Source of the DNA: Chrysomallon squamiferum
Lineage: Eukaryota; Mollusca; Gastropoda; Neomphalida; Peltospiridae
Length of the DNA: 22,500 bases
Assembly (NCBI GenBank): GCA_012295275.1
Contig: CM022666.1
Coordinates: 1,732,158 to 1,754,657, forward strand
Direction of reading: 5' to 3'
The notes under the pieces are model-generated. The model saw only the letters and a list, made by a program, of their open reading frames with translations, made no database searches and was not told the origin of the DNA. Position numbers and translations under genes: made by a program. Below are positions 10,996 to 18,732 of the stretch, in pieces; the stretch's first letter is position 1, and each line of letters starts with the position of its first letter.

Positions 10996-12127
10996 GGGTT
11001 TTTTTTATTTATTTTATTTTATTTTATTTTATATTTTAGACATGTAATCTTAATTAATAATGAAGTATAAAACAAAAGAGTAGCCATTATTTTTCTGTAC
11101 CCATGACGTCACTGAGTACAAGGCAGACTGAATTGCACTAACATGTTTTCTAGTTTTTTTTTTGAAACAAAATAGAACTATTTAGATGTAGAAATGACTG
11201 CACCGAAAATTTTATAAAAGTATTATGCTACTGTCACACTTTATTCTGAATAGTGACAGGTCAACACAACCAATAAAATAATAAACTTGAAAGCAGAAAG
11301 AATTTCATTACATCGTTTATGTGTACCATTATCTGTAGGTTTATATATACACGACATAAGTACATTGTTTTTTTTTTTTTTTTTTTTTTTTTTGGTGGAT
11401 TTTTGTTGTCTCGTAGGTCTAGATTCCTGCAACATTTATTTTAATTTTATTTTCAGTGAAATTGCTCCTTCAATATTACCCAGTACACTTCTGAAAGCCG
11501 AGTCCATGGAATACTGGCAAGAGGTTAGTACGTTAGTTTAATACGCTGGTCAGCAAGTTAGTATTATACATCCATGTTAGTTAGTGGTATATGCAGATTA
11601 GCAAACTGGTATCGTATGTGAGTTAGCAAGTTAGGATTATAGTATCTACTAAGTTAGGATTATATCAAAGTTAGTAAGTTTGTATTATAAATGTGTTAGT
11701 GAGTCAGTGCAATACACGGTTAGTAAGTTAGTATTATACATGGGTCAATACGTTAATATTAAAAATGGTTACCAAATTAGGACTATACCTAAGTCAGTAA
11801 AATAGTTTTTATATACGGATCAGTAAATTACTATTAAATGTGACTTAGTAAGTATAATATATGGGTTAGCAGGTTAGTATCACACATCGGTTATTAAGAT
11901 AGTATTACAGACGATTAATAAGTTAGTACTATTTACGTGATAATTTTTTAAATTGGATATTATTAGGTTTTTACACTGTCATTTTATTCAGAGTGTCAGT
12001 AAATGTTACCATGACAACGATTCCGTACCTCTGACGTCAGATGCAGCAAAGACTGAGTTTCTCAAGATACTACATAAACAGCCAACGTATGGATGTGTTT
12101 TCTTTGAAGTGAAGGTAAGCTGTTCTG

Positions 12128-12208
<81 letters not shown>

Positions 12209-13511
12209 TAATAATAATGATTCAAAATTTTTACTGAAATTAAAATTTTATCCTTCTTAATTTGTCTCTCCTATGTACCTATTCTACTATTTATTTAGTA
12301 TATGTCATATTGTCGTAATTGAGGTATTTATATGTTCCTGATTACAGCAAAGAACACAAAAAAAACTTCCGAAGGATGTCATTGTTGCACTGAACCTAAA
12401 CGGTCTCCATTTTATAGATCCTAAAACACAGGTAACTAAATAAAAGCAGTGGCAACAACGTCAGCAACGCTACTATACTACTACTACTACTACTACTAAT
12501 AATAATAATAATAACAATGATAATGATGACGACAATTTCTAGGGTTATATCTACATTTATGCTACATTTATATCAGTGGTATATGACAATAACGATATTA
12601 AAACAGTCAGTATTTTCTATGCGGATATACCACCAAATTTATAAAATATTCATATATTGCATGATATATTTTACATCAACAGAACAATCTACATATAATT
12701 TACGTAAGATAACGAGCATTTTCACCAAGTATGATTTCCAGAAAATTGTAGTGTGTCACCGTCATTTATGAAATATTAACACATTATATATTTTATTACG
12801 ACAGAACATTAACTTTTCGACTAATAGCAAAATGTATGATAACACACCATTACATTTATAAAATATTAATAAACTGTTTAATATATTTTATTAAAACAGA
12901 ACATTCTGACTACCTACGATTTCCACAAAATTCCAAACTGGACATACGATGAGGATTCGCTGACTCTGATAATCACAGAGGGAAACCAGTCGACCAAGAT
13001 TTTACTGGAGACCAAACTGGTAAATTCTGTTTCTTACTAAAATACAGTAGTACCCTGTACCTCAGTTGCATCTTGTGTTAGTCATGGGTTCTATCTTGCT
13101 TGGAGAGCAAACAATTAATTTGTACGTTCTTCTTGAGTTGTAGGTGTATCAAAAGCTGTGATATATAATTCGTCGTCTATTTGATGTTTATTGACAAGGA
13201 ATACCGTGTTTGGAAATAGCGAGCTTTTTTCTCTTAAATTCTAATGTTATATCAAAGGAATGAAATGTCTGATTTGACAGCACATTCGAAAAAAACAAAA
13301 AATATATATATATTTATGCTTATATGGTTAAAGTCACAACACACGTACATTCATCCTAAGGAAAATAAAACACTTTCATTATATTTTCTCTTTATTGCAG
13401 GGACACAATATGGACGATGTTATAATGTCGTACATTGGCTGGCTCATGAACGCTCAGATGAGAGAGAAGAAGGGATTCGCTGGTTATCCTATAGGCGAGA
13501 GTCACTGTTAA
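3131..13511 (+). CDS. MYO7A: Class VII-type unconventional myosin, C-terminal tail (gene model, 16 exons, 5' partial)
   Basis: Spliced model of 3131-3358, 3975-4231, 4732-4895, 5389-5483, 6034-6095, 6518-6673, 7652-7757, 8625-8739, 9564-9632, 9944-10050, 10749-10867, 11457-11523, 11992-12114, 12348-12431, 12900-13019 and 13401-13511. It totals 1983 bases, one open frame with TAA, and every junction is phase-consistent. Predicted residues 1-165 are FERM1 (end of F1, all of F2), about 165-335 MyTH4-2, and about 340-655 FERM2 (F1, F2, F3). Motifs such as [29 protein letters not shown] and GCVFFEVK fit the myosin VII tail, which in animals binds cargo and adaptor proteins and folds back on the motor. 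No F3 lobe of FERM1 and no SH3 is encoded between exons 2 and 3. The motor must lie upstream if the gene is full length. Myosin XV and X have related MyTH4-FERM tails, but the C-terminal FERM resembles class VII best from memory. The symbol means family-level similarity, not proven orthology. Confidence 0.88.
3367..3651. repeat. CAA/CAT mosaic repeat followed by (TAG)n in intron 1
   Basis: From about 3367 to 3568 the sequence is almost only CAAC and ATCAAC units in a mixed order. From about 3569 it becomes a TAG/TAA-type trinucleotide run. In the exon 1 frame it reads as poly-Asn/Ile and then poly-Ser with no stop until 3671. I regard it as intron, since exon 2 at 3975 joins exon 1 in frame. 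Confidence 0.9.
3850..3974. repeat. (ATT)n, (ATC)n and (TTAC)n tracts before exon 2
   Basis: ATT and ATC repeats at about 3850-3914, then TTAC repeats at about 3937-3970. The exon 2 acceptor, TTATTTACAG, looks like a changed unit of the TTAC array. Confidence 0.9.
3975..4231 (+). CDS. MYO7A: Myosin exon 2: FERM1 F2 lobe
   Basis: The acceptor is TTTACAG. It reads [17 protein letters not shown] and ends at KWALLFS plus two bases (phase 2). The F2 lobe is the acyl-CoA-binding-protein-like helical lobe. The donor chosen is AG/GTACTA at 4232, because only this gives the phase needed by exon 3. The frame stays open 18 more codons past the donor (RYYDASK and onward), which resembles the beginning of the F3 lobe in other class VII myosins. 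Confidence 0.85.
4409..4660. repeat. (GATA)n / (GACA)n then (TTTA)n microsatellite in intron 2
   Basis: GATA, GACA and GGATA tetranucleotides from about 4409 to 4632, then TTTA units at about 4636-4660, with a (GT)n tract at 4371-4405 before them. The long minus-strand serine/isoleucine/leucine frame here is a repeat artefact. Confidence 0.95.
4732..4895 (+). CDS. MYO7A: Myosin exon 3: second MyTH4 domain, N-terminal part
   Basis: The acceptor is CATTTTAG. The first base completes the arginine codon begun in exon 2. Visible motifs are [16 protein letters not shown] and VACRCFTA, with the last base shared with exon 4. These match the helices of MyTH4-2, a microtubule- and cargo-binding module. 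The usual first helix of the domain, ahead of the [10 protein letters not shown] stretch, is absent. There is no usable GT donor; the exon ends at the U12-like sequence ATATCCTTT. Confidence 0.85.
4896..5388 (+). other. Probable U12-type AT-AC intron (intron 3)
   Basis: The intron begins ATATCCTTT at 4896, the full U12-type AT-AC donor consensus. It ends in AC at 5387-5388. TTCCTTTAC at 5372-5380, one base off the U12 branch-site consensus, puts the branch adenosine 10 bases before exon 4. Removing exactly this segment gives CFTAIQQYMGD, which aligns without a gap to the CLAFIAVLKYMGD-like region of class VII MyTH4 domains. No GT-AG pair does this. Confidence 0.82.
5059..5260. repeat. Poly(A), (AAT)n and TTTG/TTTA-rich tracts in intron 3
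   Basis: An A run at 5059-5075, AAT units to about 5093, then a T-rich segment of TTTG, TTTA and CTTT units at about 5128-5256. Confidence 0.85.
5389..5483 (+). CDS. MYO7A: Myosin exon 4: MyTH4-2 core
   Basis: It starts with CC, completing the alanine codon split by the AT-AC intron. It reads [20 protein letters not shown] and ends TRRN before the donor GTACGTAA at 5484, phase 0. YMGD with a following proline is a diagnostic MyTH4 motif. Confidence 0.88.
5620..5780. repeat. (GTT)n / (ATT)n / (ATC)n degenerate trinucleotide region in intron 4
   Basis: Interleaved TTG, ATC and ATT units. Frames are poly-Leu or poly-Tyr forward and poly-Asn/Asp reverse. Confidence 0.85.
5800..6000. repeat. 21-bp minisatellite in intron 4
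   Basis: About ten tandem, partly degenerate units of the form GTTACAAAATG plus GTTACACAAT, just upstream of exon 5. Each unit carries GTTAC elements; the early units are more diverged. Confidence 0.88.
6034..6095 (+). CDS. MYO7A: Myosin exon 5: MyTH4-2 helix
   Basis: The acceptor is ATACTTGCAG. It is a 62-base exon reading [20 protein letters not shown] and ending in phase 2 at AG/GTTAGA. It matches the LKDEAYxQILKQLTDN-type helix of MyTH4 domains. Confidence 0.9.
6140..6235. repeat. GT/GC-rich degenerate microsatellite in intron 5
   Basis: Degenerate GTGTGTGC/GCGTG tract; no coding support. Confidence 0.7.
6236..6440. other. CpG-bearing unique segment of unknown origin in intron 5
   Basis: This part of intron 5 has markedly less AT than its surroundings and several CpG-rich stretches (GGCCACGCGCGG, GGCCGCGTC). 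A plus-strand frame is open across much of it, but I recognise no domain. It may be a fragment of a transposable element or a regulatory segment. Confidence 0.35.
6518..6673 (+). CDS. MYO7A: Myosin exon 6: MyTH4-2 C-terminal part
   Basis: The acceptor is TTGTACAG. It reads [20 protein letters not shown], then [20 protein letters not shown], ending in phase 2 before GTACGT at 6674. RGWxLxxxxCTxxxP and the RFLxxR-like segment are the classic second half of MyTH4. Confidence 0.92.
6674..7651. other. Intron 6, GT/CA-rich then AT-rich
   Basis: From about 6740 to 7230 it is a degenerate TGTG / CACA tract with ATGT units. From 7230 to 7651 it is unique AT-rich sequence with a (TA)n at 7232-7248. 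No exon seen. Confidence 0.7.
7652..7757 (+). CDS. MYO7A: Myosin exon 7: end of MyTH4-2 and start of FERM2 F1
   Basis: The acceptor is TGTCATTTCAG. It reads [20 protein letters not shown], then [15 protein letters not shown], phase 0 at the end. The R-x-Y-x-P-x-x-x-E pattern links MyTH4 to FERM in class VII tails, and the second part is the first strands of the ubiquitin-like F1 lobe. Confidence 0.9.
7842..8001. repeat. (GA)n microsatellite in intron 7
   Basis: About 160 bases of GA dinucleotides with a few GACA, GATA and GAAA interruptions. The Arg/Glu and Leu/Ser frames are artefacts. Confidence 0.97.
8229..8500. repeat. (AAT)n then (GGAT)n microsatellites in intron 7
   Basis: AAT/AAC units at 8229-8330, then GGAT and GATA tetranucleotides at about 8383-8500, with a short unique spacer. 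Confidence 0.95.
8625..8739 (+). CDS. MYO7A: Myosin exon 8: FERM2 F1 lobe
   Basis: The acceptor is ATATTTAG. It reads [20 protein letters not shown], then [12 protein letters not shown], ending in phase 1 at G/GTAAAA. It fits the central part of the ubiquitin-like lobe. Confidence 0.88.
9230..9560. repeat. Degenerate 35-40-bp minisatellite in intron 8
   Basis: About eight diverged units built on AATTCACTTCCCTGTCACTA with a CACA- or AATA-rich tail, running up to just before the exon 9 acceptor. Confidence 0.75.
9564..9632 (+). CDS. MYO7A: Myosin exon 9: FERM2 F1, last strands
   Basis: The acceptor is GATATTTCCAG. A 69-base exon reading [20 protein letters not shown] and ending in phase 1 at CCCA/GTAAGT. 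SxxYFFDxxxH at this place is typical of the end of F1 in class VII FERM2. Confidence 0.88.
9944..10050 (+). CDS. MYO7A: Myosin exon 10: FERM2 F1-F2 junction
   Basis: The acceptor is GTGATTTCAG. It reads [20 protein letters not shown], then [12 protein letters not shown], phase 0 at CAG/GTACAG. MKKxW followed by ADxxFHxxQ is a strong FERM F2-start pattern of these myosins. Confidence 0.92.
10057..10096. repeat. (GT)n microsatellite at the exon 10 donor
   Basis: The GT run begins six bases after the exon 10/intron 10 boundary. Confidence 0.95.
10097..10748. other. Intron 10 remainder
   Basis: Unique AT-rich sequence with T-rich stretches (TTTGTT, TTTCTT) and a (GTT)n-(TTTA)n tract at about 10697-10736 just before exon 11. 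No exon seen. Confidence 0.7.
10749..10867 (+). CDS. MYO7A: Myosin exon 11: FERM2 F2 lobe
   Basis: The acceptor is TCACTTGCAG. It reads [20 protein letters not shown], then [14 protein letters not shown], ending in phase 2 at CC/GTACGT. YLRGYHxC followed by LxALxYRxKF is among the most recognisable class VII tail signatures in the window. Confidence 0.95.
10907..11036. repeat. (ATT)n and (TTTA)n microsatellites in intron 11
   Basis: ATT units at 10907-10970, then TTTA and TTTTA units to about 11036. Confidence 0.95.
11368..11393. repeat. Poly(T) run in intron 11
   Basis: About 25 consecutive T, some 60 bases before the exon 12 acceptor region. Confidence 0.95.
11457..11523 (+). CDS. MYO7A: Myosin exon 12: FERM2 F2 lobe
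   Basis: The acceptor is TTATTTTCAG. A 67-base exon reading [20 protein letters not shown], ending QE at GAG/GTTAGT, phase 0. It fits the I-L-P-x-x-L helix with the following W of F2. Confidence 0.88.
11524..11935. repeat. About 30-bp minisatellite starting at the exon 12 donor
   Basis: A dozen or so degenerate units of the form GTTAGTAAGTTAGTATTATACATG fill most of intron 12 from its first base. The unit shares GTTAGTA with the real 5' splice site at 11524. Confidence 0.85.
11992..12114 (+). CDS. MYO7A: Myosin exon 13: FERM2 F2 end and F3 start
   Basis: The acceptor is TTTTATTCAG. It reads [20 protein letters not shown], then [20 protein letters not shown], phase 0 before GTAAGC. FLKxxxxxPTxGxxFFEVK marks the passage from F2 to the PH-like F3 lobe. 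Confidence 0.93.
12129..12206. repeat. (GA)n microsatellite after exon 13
   Basis: An uninterrupted GA run of about 38 units beginning 15 bases into intron 13. Confidence 0.97.
12348..12431 (+). CDS. MYO7A: Myosin exon 14: FERM2 F3 lobe
   Basis: The acceptor is TGATTACAG. A 28-codon exon reading [20 protein letters not shown], ending DPKTQ, phase 0 at CAG/GTAACT. The IxxNxxGxxxxDPKT pattern belongs to the PH-like lobe. Confidence 0.92.
12470..12514. repeat. (CTA)n (ATA)n microsatellite in intron 14
   Basis: Short trinucleotide run just downstream of exon 14. Confidence 0.9.
12585..12899. repeat. Tandem degenerate copies of the exon 15 acceptor region
   Basis: Acceptor-like segments with ATATATTTTA, A/T-rich spacer, CAG and AACA occur with AG at 12681-12682, 12803-12804 and the real site at 12898-12899. 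A weaker AAAACAG occurs near 12600. Between them AATTTATAAAATATT-like sequence recurs, and GATTTCCAGAAAATT at about 12732 resembles GATTTCCACAAAATT inside exon 15. Confidence 0.65.
12900..13019 (+). CDS. MYO7A: Myosin exon 15: FERM2 F3 lobe
   Basis: The acceptor is TTAAAACAG. The 40 codons read [20 protein letters not shown], then [20 protein letters not shown], phase 0 at CTG/GTAAAT. It fits the F3 strands around the IxNW motif. Confidence 0.92.
13020..13400. other. Intron 15
   Basis: Unique AT-rich sequence; nothing recognised beyond splice sites. A plus-strand frame runs through it into exon 16 but in the wrong phase. Confidence 0.7.
13401..13511 (+). CDS. MYO7A: Myosin exon 16: C-terminal helix of FERM2 and stop
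   Basis: The acceptor is TTTATTGCAG. It reads [20 protein letters not shown], then [16 protein letters not shown] and TAA at 13509-13511. MDDxxxSYI matches the terminal F3 helix of class VII myosins. The tail beyond that helix is about 17 residues. Confidence 0.92.
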   Translation, partial: GHNMDDVIMSYIGWLMNAQMREKKGFAGYPIGESHC

Positions 13512-14562
13512 TTTGACTGTTACAGAACTGTGACCCGTTTCACAAACTTAACCATCGACGATTACACAAACGTAATAATTGTTTTGGTGTGGGTTTTTTA
13601 ATGATGAAATACGCAAGAACTGTTTCATACGTTTAGAAAGAAAAGAATATATTAACAGTGGCAGACAGATGCTGGTAATTTTACCATCAAAGAAACATTC
13701 GATAACGTTAATATTTTCACTTTGTGGCCTCTGTGTTCCAAATACTCGAGTTGTTGTAGCTGTAATTCAGTGAAGAAAATATTGATGTTACTAACCACTG
13801 CTGAACAACAAAAACACTTGAGTGTATCAGAATTATCGACATTTTATAATATTTGTTCTGAGCACCACTGCATAAATACAAGGAACCATTGTCTTGGGAA
13901 GTATTCCAAGAGGTTTTTATGCTAAAATTGTATAAAAAAAAAAAACCTGTAATATCTTCAGACAGCACCAGTGAATGAGTGTAAGACACAACTATGGAAT
14001 AATAGTAGTCTTTGATATATCCTCCTAAAGAATTTTTGATGTTCTTTAAAAAAAAAATATATACATATATAAGTAATATGTACATATATATATATATATA
14101 CACGCATGCAGGCACACACACATACATATATACATACATATATATATATACATAACTGTACATTGATATGCTTCTTTGACTAAAGTACCTATTGTATATA
14201 AATATATGTAAAAAGAAGAAAGAAAAGGGGGCTGACAGAGATACAGTGTGAAAAAGAAATATTGTTATCACAAAACACAACTATAAACATCAAAACAAAT
14301 TAATATTCAACAACTCTTACAAACACATCTTAGTACTATTTCAGATCACAGGTTCTTGAATTTTTATTTTTCAGCACTCATTTCAAAGAATTTTAAATTG
14401 TGATCCCTCTAGGTAAAATATTGCACCAGTGATAAAACTGCTCTTTATTATGTAGTGTAGTTTTAAGCATTTATATGTTACAAGCACATAGCTTTTATTT
14501 TTATTCTGTTCTCAGTGTTACAAGGACATGCTGTCAAGAAGGAGTAAACTATGACTTCATTA

Positions 14563-14579
14563 TAATAATAATAATGATA

Positions 14580-14637
<58 letters not shown>

Positions 14638-14795
14638 TAATAATAATAAAATAAAAATGAAAATGATAATAATAATGATGATGAAAATGATAATGAAAAT
14701 GATATTAATGAAAATAATAATGATAATGATAATAATGAAAATGATGATGATAATGATAATAATAATAATAATAATAAAATGATAATAATGATGAT
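14563..14795. repeat. (AAT)n and (GATAAT/GAAAAT)n repeat
   Basis: AAT units at about 14563-14650, then a mosaic of AAT, GAT and GAAAAT units to about 14795. Confidence 0.95.
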
Positions 14796-14922
14796 AATAT
14801 GAAAATAAGCAGCTGCAGCCATTTCTGGGGTTACTCCTACTCAGAGCAGAAATGTATCTTGAAATACCTGCTCCCTTTGTTTTCTCATTTCTTTATATGA
14901 TACGTTTATAATTCTTAATTTA

Positions 14923-14929
<7 letters not shown>

Positions 14930-14977
<48 letters not shown>
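14930..14977. repeat. (ATT)n microsatellite
   Basis: ATT repeat of about 16 units in the putative 3' UTR region. Confidence 0.95.
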
Positions 14978-15810
14978 TTATTTTCTTAAATCATTCAAAA
15001 GCAGATATTGAGAAAAAAAAAATGAAAATAATAAACTAGTAGATATTAAATTTTAAATTTTTAAATAATTTATTATATAATCCTTCAGTTATATTTCATT
15101 TTCCATATCATTCTCAGTTAACTGAAAAATGTTCTTAATGTTTAGATGCTTGCATATTCAGATCTGAGTTTTTCTGTGTATAAATATCTTTGTATTATCT
15201 GCTGTTAAATTCTGTGAGAATTATTATTTACTTTTAAAAACAAATGTGTGTTTGTTTATATATCTCTATTTTTTATAATGTATTGTTATTTTGGCTACAT
15301 GTTTTGTATATTATTTTGATCTGTTGCCCTGATTTTGATCTGATTTGAATTTTCCATGTTGCTGTGTTATTACATTTTGTAAATCAGTTCTCCCAGATTA
15401 ATGCTTCAAAATCTGTGTATATGTATGTATGTATTATGCATGTATCTAGCTATTTATATATGTAGGTATGTATGTATATTTCTTTGCCTTTGTTTTTCAC
15501 TTCTTTTTCTTATCATCTCTCTCACTTTCTCTTAACACACACAATTCAATTCATCAAAATAGTACAACGCAAAATATAATTATTCATCATTTAATAAAAT
15601 GGTCATCTATACAATATTTTCATGTATTTTATGATGACAATGATGTAATAATCAGATTTTATTTTGTATTTTATATTCTTAATACAAAACATTTTAAAAA
15701 ATGCTTCTAAAAATTTTTACATATATTTTTTACAATTGTTTATGCATTATTTTTGCAGATAAAAGAATTTTATGCATTAATAAATTGATTTATAAATTAA
15801 AATAATGTAT

Positions 15811-16062
15811 TTGTACTTTTTGCTCTCTCGCTCTCTCTCTCTCTCTCTTTCTCTCTCTGTTTCTCTCATTATTGGTGAAAAACACAACAAATACCAAATG
15901 CATTTTATATAATATATTCTATATTATGCTATATCTGGAATAAATTTGATTAACTTATACAAACACTTCTTCGTATAAATATTATCTGAGTCTGTATATT
16001 TATCTTCTGTGCCTTCATCAGCAAAATCTCTGTATATGTGTACATAAGTACAAATGTCTGTG

Positions 16063-16109
<47 letters not shown>

Positions 16110-16385
16110 ACAAATCATCAAACTATGACTTGTAATATTTTTGGCTCGATTAAAGGATAAGGACTAAAGTTAAACACACACATACACACACAGACATATT
16201 GTAAAAAAATACATATATCTATACATACACACATACATTAATATATATATATATACATATATGTATGTATATATTTATGTAAGTGAAGCATAAATAATTA
16301 ACATCAGATTTGCTGAAATCATTTGATCAAATTCAGAAATGAACTAATTACATAATCACTCTATCTGCTTTCTATGTGAAATGTT

Positions 16386-16439
<54 letters not shown>

Positions 16440-16579
16440 CACACACATACAAACACACATCCTACTCTGGCTGACAGTAGTTTTGTAATGTTTTTGTATT
16501 TCACACAGATATATATATCTATCTATATATGCATACACACAAACATATCTATATCTATATCTCTCTATCTATCTATATA

Positions 16580-16619
<40 letters not shown>

Positions 16620-17059
16620 CTTACACACACACACACACACACACGTATCATACAGAACCAGAAACTAGGGATATCAAATTTTTAGTAAATACATTGAAAA
16701 AATTAAGAACATTTTATAAAATATAATATTGCAGATGAATGCATATGAAGCATGCATGTACACAAATGCTGACTAGAGCACAGTAATATTTGAAGTAATA
16801 GTTGGAAAAATACTGGGGGGGGGGTTGTGGGATTTTTTGTTCGTTTTGTGTTTTTGCATGAAGAGTAAAATTGTTTATTATTTATTTATTTATTTAGTTA
16901 TTTACTTTATTTATTTATTATGCTATAAAATTTTTATTTTTATTTTTTATTTTTTATAAATGGTTCTATTTAGAATAAAATGCAGTCTGAATAACTATTT
17001 TACATACATATACACATTATTTTATATATATATATATATATACATACATTTTTCCAATG
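15811..17059. other. Microsatellite-rich intergenic stretch
   Basis: No gene seen. It holds (CT)n at 15822-15868, (GT)n at 16067-16110, (TA)n(CA)n at 16386-16460, (TATC/TA)n and (AC)n at about 16508-16645, a G run near 16816, TTTA tracts at 16875-16920 and (TA)n at 17022-17042. The rest is unique AT-rich DNA. Confidence 0.75.
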
Positions 17060-17159
17060 TGTAAATGTTTATTAAAAAAAAAGAGATATCATATAATACT
17101 TATCTGTTTTGGGAGATACATATATATATATTTTTCATTCAAAGCAAAAACATATTTAG

Positions 17160-17850
17160 TAAAATGGGTTGCCTTATTTATTTAAATACTCCATCTTTCT
17201 TGTCTTTTATGACCGGTGGGGAAATTCGCTATTCTGTGCAAAGTGTTTTGGATCATGTCTTGGTTGTAGTGCTGAAATTCAGAAAGTTCTGGAAGATTCA
17301 CTGGAAAGCAAAGGAGAAAGGGAAAACCTGAGGCCTACACTGTCAGAGTCCACAACATGGAAGCTACTGAGAGATTCCTGGGGTGGGACATGGGTGGGTC
17401 TGCCTTTGGGGTACTCAAATGAGTACCTCACTTCCATCATGGGGTGGAATATAGGAGAGATTTGTATATGGACCCAGCTTTAGTACTTCGAAGAATACCA
17501 GCATACAGACCGGTTAAAGAACAGGACAAATTTTTTTTTTTAAAAAGCCAATACCGTGACAACCGTGAGAAATTCTTGGTTAGGTGCAATGACCAGCTGA
17601 GAGGTCACTGTGGACTCCCTGGACACAAGGCTAAAGGGATGCTGTCCATTCGTCCCTCACCTGGTTTGAGTGTCGGAGGGTTCAAGGCAAATCACTGACT
17701 TGAGTGAGCAGGAGGACAACTCTCAGAAAGAAACAAAAGGAAAGAAAAAGAAAAGGAAAGAAGAAAGAAGAAAAAAGAAGACACAAAAGGAGGAAGACAC
17801 ATCAGTCAATCCCACCACCACCATTGCTATTTACTCAAACTTCTTCTTTG
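17160..17850 (+). pseudogene. LINE ORF1 remnant with broken zinc knuckle
   Basis: Frames change at least twice. One frame reads YRRDLYMDPALVLRRIPAYR and, further on, KFLVRCNDQLRGHCGLPGHK with AKG (17560-17640). The CGLPGHKAKG piece resembles a CCHC knuckle (CxxCGxxGHxxxxC) of LINE ORF1 proteins. The first cysteine pair is altered and the last cysteine is out of frame. A lysine/glutamate-rich tail follows at about 17720-17800, as in nucleic-acid-binding ORF1 proteins. Confidence 0.6.
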
Positions 17851-18139
17851 TGAATATCTGCTAATTTTTATGGTTTATTTTTGAAATTTAGTTAACTGAA
17901 GTTGTAAAAAATCGTTTCTCTCGACTTCAGTGCAAATTGAATAAATCCATTAAAATGCTATTTACTTCTAAATTTATATTCAAAAATTTTAATTTGGGAA
18001 AGGCTGGATATTTCAGTTATTAAAACAAAACAAAAAAGATGGTTTACAGGTAGAATATTTGCCAATACAAAGCTAGCTAAATTCTGCAGCTGAAAATTCT
18101 CAACAAATTGTTTTTTGTTTTTTTTTCCATTACAAATGC

Positions 18140-18337
18140 AGAGTCACTGACCCATCTGGACTCAAGATCGCGGCATTGAATGACACACAGTTAGGGGTGT
18201 TAGAATCTAAAGCTGTCAAAGATAAATATAATTTACATGACGCATTCAGGTCTTTGAACCCTGATGGTCACTGTTGCACTTTCTATGATAAGCTATACAA
18301 GTCATATTCACTTCCTGAAATGCATGAATGTGCTTAA
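18140..18337 (+). pseudogene. LINE endonuclease C-terminal fragment
   Basis: An open stretch reading KDKYNLHDAFRSLNPDGHCC and TFYDKLYKSYS. The L-x-D-x-x-R-x-x-x-P pattern plus a T-F-Y strand corresponds to the part of APE-type LINE endonucleases before SRLDR, here degraded to SLPEMHE. It ends at TAA 18335. Confidence 0.6.
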
Positions 18338-18732
18338 GTGAAATTAAACTGACCACAGACTAGTTCATGAAGACTTTCGAGATGAGCACAAAAAAAGGGC
18401 TGTGGGGAGGTTTTGAATAATAGAATTCTTAATGATAATTGTTGTGCAACATTAGCTGAAAGCTTTCTGGAAATCGTGGCAAGAAAAGAAAAGGGAATGG
18501 GGTAAAAAAAAAAAAATTAGTTTTGGTGGGATTTGGGTAAAAAGTAAAATAAATGTTTAACTACTGACTAATGTAGAAACAACTATCAAACAGAAACAAC
18601 ACATATTAATATTCTAAAAGAAGAAGAAAAAATGTCTCTTAAATTTATCCGAAGTTGGACAATTGGATGATGATTCAGAATTATAGATGAGTACAGGAAA
18701 ATATTAAACAAAATGCACAAAAACAATTACTG

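Larger units (their letters stand above)
13512..15810 (+). other. Probable long 3' UTR of the myosin gene and downstream sequence
   Basis: AT-rich sequence with no supported exon. Candidate AATAAA poly(A) signals lie at about 15029, 15592 and 15778, but none can be proven to be used. It contains (TA)n-(CA)n tracts at about 14055-14155. The 187-codon minus-strand frame across 13717-14280 has no recognisable domain and is probably chance. Confidence 0.4.

Noticed and set aside
13717-14280. 187-codon minus-strand frame downstream of the myosin stop
   Set aside because: The longest frame in the window, but it crosses TA/CA repeats, has no recognisable domain, and lies in the probable 3' UTR. Chance opening in AT-rich DNA with few usable stops is the simpler reading.
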